Source: Streptomyces sp. NBC_00341
GTDB lineage: Bacteria > Actinomycetota > Actinomycetes > Streptomycetales > Streptomycetaceae
Direction of reading: 5' to 3'
Length of the DNA: 64,000 nucleotides
Assembly (NCBI RefSeq): GCF_041435055.1
Contig: NZ_CP108002.1
Coordinates: 4,216,001-4,280,000, forward strand
Position numbers and translations under genes: made by a program
Notes under the pieces: model-generated
Seen by the model: the letters and a program-made list of their open reading frames with translations, nothing else
Database searches by the model: none
Told to the model about the DNA's origin: nothing
Shown here: positions 59,933 to 64,000 of the stretch, piece by piece
How positions within the stretch are numbered: position 1 is the first letter of the stretch
Layout of the letters: each line of letters begins with the position of its first letter

Positions 59933-60841
59933 GTGCGGACCTACATCTCGACGGCGCTCTCGGCGGTACTGCTGGTGCTGCTCGCCGTCCTGGTGCCGCT
60001 GAGCGCGCTCTCCGCCTGGGTCGATCTGGAGATCGACGACACCGACCGCTACGTCGCCGCCGTGGCGCCGCTCGCCTCCGACCCCGATGTGCAGAACACC
60101 GTGGCCGACCTGATCACCGACGAGGCGATGAAACAGATCGACGTCGGTCCGCTCGGGGACACCGTGCGCGGCTTCCTGCACCAGGCCGTGCGGTCCTTCA
60201 CCACCACCGACGCCTTCCAGGCCGCCTGGAACGCCGCCAACCGCACCGCCCACGAGGCCGTCACCGCCGCGCTGGACGGCGGCAGCGGCGAGAGCGTCAC
60301 CATCGACCTGGCGCCCGTGACGGCACAGGTCAAGCAGAACCTGCTGGACAACGGGGTGCCGTTCGCCGACCGCATCCCCATCGAGCACACGGACATCCAG
60401 ATCGTCTCCGCCGACCGGGCCGACCAGCTGCGGCAGAGCTTCCGGTGGCTGCGCGCCGCGAGCATCTGGCCCGCTGTCGGCACGGTGGTGTTCGCGTTGC
60501 TGGCCGTGGTCCTGGCCTGGGTGCGCGGCGGACCCGGCCGCCGGGGCTCCGCGCTCGCCGCGCTGGCCGCCACCGCCGTCGCCGGAACCGGCTTCGCGGC
60601 CGGCGCGCTGCTGCTGCGCGGGGCGCTCGCCTACGCCCGCAACCGGGTGCTGGCCGAGGTGCCGGGCAACGAGACGGACGGGGCGGCCGCGGTCTACGAC
60701 GCGCTGACGGCGTCCCTGCGCACCACGGTGTGGATCGTCTTCGGTACGGGTCTCGCCCTCGCGGTGTGCGCGGTCGCGGCCCGGATCTGGGCCCGGCGGG
60801 TGCTGCCGCCTGTGCCGCCGGTGCCGCCGCCCGACGTGTGA
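59933..60841 (+). CDS. Membrane protein with large extracytoplasmic domain
   Basis: 302 residues from GTG (59933) with GGTGAG just upstream; an earlier GTG at 59840 would add 31 basic residues. TM1 spans residues ~5-30 (TALSAVLLVLLAVLVPLSALSAW), an outer helical domain runs to ~175 (DTDRYVAAVAPLASDPDVQNTVADLIT), then three membrane segments. This topology is common in Streptomyces. Function unknown. Confidence 0.75.
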   Translation: MRTYISTALSAVLLVLLAVLVPLSALSAWVDLEIDDTDRYVAAVAPLASDPDVQNTVADLITDEAMKQIDVGPLGDTVRGFLHQAVRSFTTTDAFQAAWNAANRTAHEAVTAALDGGSGESVTIDLAPVTAQVKQNLLDNGVPFADRIPIEHTDIQIVSADRADQLRQSFRWLRAASIWPAVGTVVFALLAVVLAWVRGGPGRRGSALAALAATAVAGTGFAAGALLLRGALAYARNRVLAEVPGNETDGAAAVYDALTASLRTTVWIVFGTGLALAVCAVAARIWARRVLPPVPPVPPPDV

Positions 60842-60935
60842 CGGAGGCGACCGGCGGGCGCCGACGTGCGGGTGGGGGCGGGCCGGGGAAGAGTGGATTG
60901 CGTGCACTGCCGGGGGCGACTGGAAGGTGTTCCGT

Positions 60936-61940
60936 ATGCGAGCCATCGCCGTCGGCGCGTTCCGGTCCTACCCCGCGCTGATGGAGCTCCCGAAGCCGGA
61001 ACCGGCGCCCGGCGAGGTACGGGTGCGGGTCGAGTACGCCTCCCTCAACCCCTCCGACTGGCAGACGGCCGACGGCTCCCCGGACGGACAGGCCCCGCAC
61101 GACTCGCAACCGACCGACGGCTCCCCGGGCCGGCAGGCCCCGCCCGTGTTCCCGCTCATCCTCGGTGTGGACTTCGCGGGCCGGGTCGAAATGATCGGCG
61201 CCGGCGACAACCGCTTCCGGGTCGGTGACCGGGTCTTCGGCCGGGCCGGGCCGCCGGTCGGCGCCGGTACGTACTGCGACTACGTGTGCGTCCCGCAGGA
61301 CGCCGCGATCACGCTCGTCCCGCTCGGTCTTGACGCCAGGACCGCCGCCGCGCTGCCGTCGGCCGGGATGGCGGCCGCGCAGATCCTGGAGACGGTGGTG
61401 CTGCGCGGCCACGAGAGCCTGCTGGTCATCGGCGCGGCGGGCGGCGTCGGAAGCTGCCTGACCCAGCTCGCCAGGGCCCGCGACATACGCGTCGTCGCGG
61501 CGGTGCGCGGTGACGAGCGCTCCCGGATGGGCTCGTTGGGCGCCGCCGCGACGATCGACACGACCCGGGGCCCGGCGGCCGAGTCGGTGCGCTCTGTCTG
61601 CCCGGACGGCATCGACGCGCTGGCCGACCTGGTCTCCGACACCCCCGAGGCGTTCGCCGCCCACGCCGCGGCGGTCCGGCCCGGCGGTATCGCGCTCAGC
61701 ACCCGGGGCGTCGCGGGCGCGGCCGCGCTCCCCGAGGGCGTGTGCGGCGTCGACTTCCGGCTCGACCCGAACCCCGTACTGCTGGACGTCCTGGCCGCGG
61801 GCGCGGCGGAAGGAGTGCTTCGCGTGCCCATCGACATCGAACTCCCGCTGGAGAAGGCCCCGCAGGCCCTGGACCGCAACCGGACGGGCGGGGCCCGCGG
61901 CAAGACCGTCATCGTGCTGCGCCACCACGGCCACCGCTGA
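60936..61940 (+). CDS. Zinc-independent MDR/quinone-oxidoreductase-like enzyme
   Basis: 334 residues. N-terminal GroES-like domain (EVRVRVEYASLNPSDWQ, LILGVDFAGRVEMIG, DRVFGRAG), then a Rossmann NADP-binding motif (LLVIGAAGGVGSCLTQLARARDIRVVAAV). The catalytic zinc residues of true alcohol dehydrogenases are missing, so a quinone- or enone-type reductase is likelier. A short insert (DGSPDGQAPHDSQPTDGSPGRQAPP) repeats DGSP.GQAP. GGAAGG ribosome site. Confidence 0.85.
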   Translation: MRAIAVGAFRSYPALMELPKPEPAPGEVRVRVEYASLNPSDWQTADGSPDGQAPHDSQPTDGSPGRQAPPVFPLILGVDFAGRVEMIGAGDNRFRVGDRVFGRAGPPVGAGTYCDYVCVPQDAAITLVPLGLDARTAAALPSAGMAAAQILETVVLRGHESLLVIGAAGGVGSCLTQLARARDIRVVAAVRGDERSRMGSLGAAATIDTTRGPAAESVRSVCPDGIDALADLVSDTPEAFAAHAAAVRPGGIALSTRGVAGAAALPEGVCGVDFRLDPNPVLLDVLAAGAAEGVLRVPIDIELPLEKAPQALDRNRTGGARGKTVIVLRHHGHR

Positions 61941-61993
61941 ATCCCCGGATGAATCCCCGGACCGCTGAAGACCCCAGGAAGAGGGACGACACC

Positions 61994-62245
61994 ATGAACG
62001 AGCAGGAGCACGACATCATCGGCGGCATCGACGGACTCGTCGCGGAGGAGCGGAGCCTGCGCGACCGGGGCGCCCGCGATCCGGGCCTCACCGCCGACGA
62101 GCGGCAGCGACTGCGTACGGTGGAGGTCCGGCTCGACCAGTGCTGGGACCTGCTGCGGCAGCGTCGCGCGCTGAGCGAGTTCGGGGAGGACCCGTCACAG
62201 GCCAGGGTCCGCCCGGCCGACGAGGTCGAGGGATACCGCGGCTGA
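61994..62245 (+). CDS. DUF2630 protein
   Basis: 83 residues: MNEQEHDIIGGIDGLVAEERSLRDRGARD...RLRTVEVRLDQCWDLLRQRRALSEFGEDPS, the complete DUF2630 helical hairpin with its conserved Asp-Gln-Cys-Trp. Role unknown. A purine-rich GGAAGAGGG precedes the ATG. Confidence 0.88.
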   Translation: MNEQEHDIIGGIDGLVAEERSLRDRGARDPGLTADERQRLRTVEVRLDQCWDLLRQRRALSEFGEDPSQARVRPADEVEGYRG

Positions 62246-62271
62246 CCGCTGAGCACCGACGAGGGGGCGCA

Positions 62272-64000
62272 TTGACCGGCACCGGTTCCGCCGAGGCACC
62301 ACGGCGGGGGATGCCGCCCGTCTGGCTCCGGTACGGACTGCGCCCGCAGCCCACCCCCGTCCCGTGGGCCGCCGTCGCCCGCGCGTCCGTCGCCCTGGCC
62401 GCGCCGCTCGCCGTCGGATTCGCGGTCGACCGGCCGGTGTACGGGGCGCTCGTCTCGATGGGCGCGCTCTCCGGCGTGATCGGTGACACCGCCGACGCGT
62501 ACCGGATGCGCATCCTCAACATCGCCGTACCGCAGGTGTTCGGCGCGCTCGGCATCATGATCGGCACCCTGGTGTACGGGACCGGCTGGGCCGCCGTCGC
62601 CGTGCTGACGGTCGTCGGGCTCGTCTCCGGGATGATGTCGACGATCGGCGCCGTGGCCTCCGTATCCGGTCTGCTGCTCCTGCTCAACTCGGTGGTGGGC
62701 GCCGGACTTCCGATGCCCGACCCGTGGTGGGTGGCGCCGCTGCTGCTGACGCTCGGCGGACTCTTCGTCCTCGTACTCACCCTGCTGGCCTGGCCGCTGC
62801 GGCGGAAACTGCCGGAACGGGTCTCGGTCGCCGGGACGTACTGCGCGGTCGCGGATCTGCTCGCCGCCGCCGGAACCGACGCGTACGAGGAGAAGCGGCA
62901 GGCCGTCACCCACTCCCTCAACACCTCCTACGACCTGGTCCTCGCCCGGCGCGCCCGCTACCACGGCCGCAGCGGCGCGATGGTGCGGCTGCTGTCCCAG
63001 CTCAACGTCGTCATCCCGCTCGTCGAGGCCGCCCCCGCGGTGCACCTGCGGCGCCGGCCGCTGCCGCCCGAGATCCCGGCGGCGGTACGGTCGCTGGCCG
63101 ACGACATCGAGGAGAGCCGCACCGGCCGCGGCGAACCCGCCCTGCCCGCGCCCGAGTCACCCGCCACCCTGGCCGTGGACAGCGCCCTGCGGCACGCCGC
63201 CGTCGTCGTGCACAAGGCCGAGCCCGACCCGTACAACGTCGACGACCGGCTCGGCCGTCCGGCCGCGCTGGGCGTACGGGTCCGGCGCGCCACCCGCAAC
63301 GTCCTGCTCTCCGGGCCCTCCTGGCGGTACGGGCTGCGCCTCGCGCTCTGCATCGGGCTGGCCCAGTCGCTGACCTCACTGATCGACGTGCCGCGCTCCT
63401 ACTGGGTCGCGCTCACCGTCACCTTCGTCCTCAAGCCCGACTTCGGCTCGGTGTTCTCCCGCGCGGTACTGCGTTCCGTGGGCACGGCGGCCGGCCTCGT
63501 CATCGCGGCTCCGGTGCTGGCGGAGGTGCCACTCGGCTGGTGGGACGTGCCGGTGATGGTGCTGCTCGCCGCGCTGATCCCGGCGTTCACGGCGAAGGGG
63601 TACGCCTTCCAGACGGCGGCCATCACGCCGGTCATCCTGCTCCTGTCGGACCTGCTGAACCACCAGGGCGTGCACCTGGTCTGGCCACGCTTCCTGGACA
63701 GCCTGATCGGCTGCGGCATCGTGCTGGTGGCCGGATACCTGCTCTGGCCGGAGAGCTGGCACGCCCGGATCGGCCACCGGCTGGCCGACGCGGTGACGGA
63801 CATCGCGGACTACGTGGCGTACGCCTTCGAGCCGGAGGCCCCCGGCGACCGGGCGGAGCGGGTCCGGGCGCGGCGCCGCATCTACCGGGACCTGTCGTCC
63901 GTACGCTCCGAGTTCCAGCGCGCCCTGACCGAGCCGCCCCCGACCGGCCGCCGGGCCGCCGCGTGGTGGCCCCTGGTCGTCGCGGTCGAACGCATCGTGG
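62272..64000 (+). CDS. FUSC-family membrane transporter, cut by window end
   Basis: 576 codons visible from a TTG with GAGGGGGC in front; the 3' end is outside the window. Two sets of membrane segments separated by a ~230-residue cytoplasmic region form the aromatic-acid-exporter/FUSC layout. The first set is at residues ~35-170 (ASVALAAPLAVGFAVDRPVYGALVS), the second at ~345-490 (LRLALCIGLAQSLTSLIDVPRSYWVALTVTFVLKPDFGSVFSRAVLR, with the conserved KPDFG motif). Confidence 0.88.
   Translation, partial: MTGTGSAEAPRRGMPPVWLRYGLRPQPTPVPWAAVARASVALAAPLAVGFAVDRPVYGALVSMGALSGVIGDTADAYRMRILNIAVPQVFGALGIMIGTLVYGTGWAAVAVLTVVGLVSGMMSTIGAVASVSGLLLLLNSVVGAGLPMPDPWWVAPLLLTLGGLFVLVLTLLAWPLRRKLPERVSVAGTYCAVADLLAAAGTDAYEEKRQAVTHSLNTSYDLVLARRARYHGRSGAMVRLLSQLNVVIPLVEAAPAVHLRRRPLPPEIPAAVRSLADDIEESRTGRGEPALPAPESPATLAVDSALRHAAVVVHKAEPDPYNVDDRLGRPAALGVRVRRATRNVLLSGPSWRYGLRLALCIGLAQSLTSLIDVPRSYWVALTVTFVLKPDFGSVFSRAVLRSVGTAAGLVIAAPVLAEVPLGWWDVPVMVLLAALIPAFTAKGYAFQTAAITPVILLLSDLLNHQGVHLVWPRFLDSLIGCGIVLVAGYLLWPESWHARIGHRLADAVTDIADYVAYAFEPEAPGDRAERVRARRRIYRDLSSVRSEFQRALTEPPPTGRRAAAWWPLVVAVERIV

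Noticed and set aside
1..64000. tRNA or rRNA genes, insertion-sequence ends, phage integrase or attachment sites
   Set aside because: None seen: no transposase, integrase or clear terminal inverted/target-site repeats, and no cloverleaf-like sequence by eye.

Overview
The window is high-GC actinobacterial DNA and almost certainly Streptomyces. Supporting signs are GTG/TTG starts with purine-rich ribosome binding sites, ATGA/GTGA overlaps, Streptomyces-type families (DUF6126, DUF2630, DUF4267, deazaflavin-dependent oxidoreductases, an inducible TrpRS with a Trp-Trp leader) and a natural Cas3-Cas8e fusion of the kind known from streptomycetes.

Region 1 (1-15.1 kb) is a complete type I-E CRISPR-Cas locus. 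On the minus strand the order is cas3-cas8e (one fused gene), cas11e, cas7e, cas5e, cas6e, cas1, cas2, then a leader and array 1 (13 repeats visible, running off the left edge). A second array of 20 repeats with a related leader and the same polarity lies at 13.6-14.8 kb. Between the operon and array 2 are an XRE regulator and three overlapping Cys-rich small genes. Upstream of cas3-cas8e is a degenerate three-repeat mini-array on the opposite strand. Its first spacer matches 15 of 17 bases of a site about 170 bp away that overlaps a possible cas promoter, and its last repeat lies inside a perfect 48-bp palindrome. This looks like a CreR-type guide RNA that lets Cascade repress its own operon.

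Region 2 (15.1-40.6 kb) is mostly housekeeping and stress genes: an RCK-regulated antiporter, a MarR/deazaflavin-oxidoreductase divergon, a DHA2 exporter, a PucR regulator, an NfeD-like/flotillin/giant DUF3686 ATPase/double-RCK module, a DUF4267 protein, tryptophanyl-tRNA synthetase behind a ribosome-mediated attenuator, a Phd-like toxin-antitoxin pair, a beta-hydroxyacid-dehydrogenase-like reductase with a divergent HxlR regulator, a CE1758/CE1759-type flavin monooxygenase/reductase pair, a universal stress protein and a MerR-PP2C fusion.

Region 3 (40.7-59.8 kb) is a dense cluster of unusual signalling proteins: a coiled-coil membrane protein, a vWA-like lipoprotein, an Fe-S/radical-SAM-like activase, a macro-domain-like protein, a membrane-anchored Ser/Thr kinase, a coiled-coil protein, a ClpB-like AAA+ ATPase, a zinc-ribbon FHA protein, a RES-domain protein and a 1,250-residue CHAT peptidase-like protein. 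Start-stop overlaps link many of them. The divergent control region of its left half carries seven CCGGAA-like boxes spaced 11,11,11,11,10,11 bp, resembling the phased heptamers bound by SARP/OmpR-type activators. I regard this as a candidate NAD/ADP-ribose-linked, phospho-regulated conflict or stress island.

Region 4 (59.9-64 kb) has a membrane protein, a quinone-oxidoreductase-like MDR enzyme, a DUF2630 protein and an FUSC-type transporter cut by the window end.
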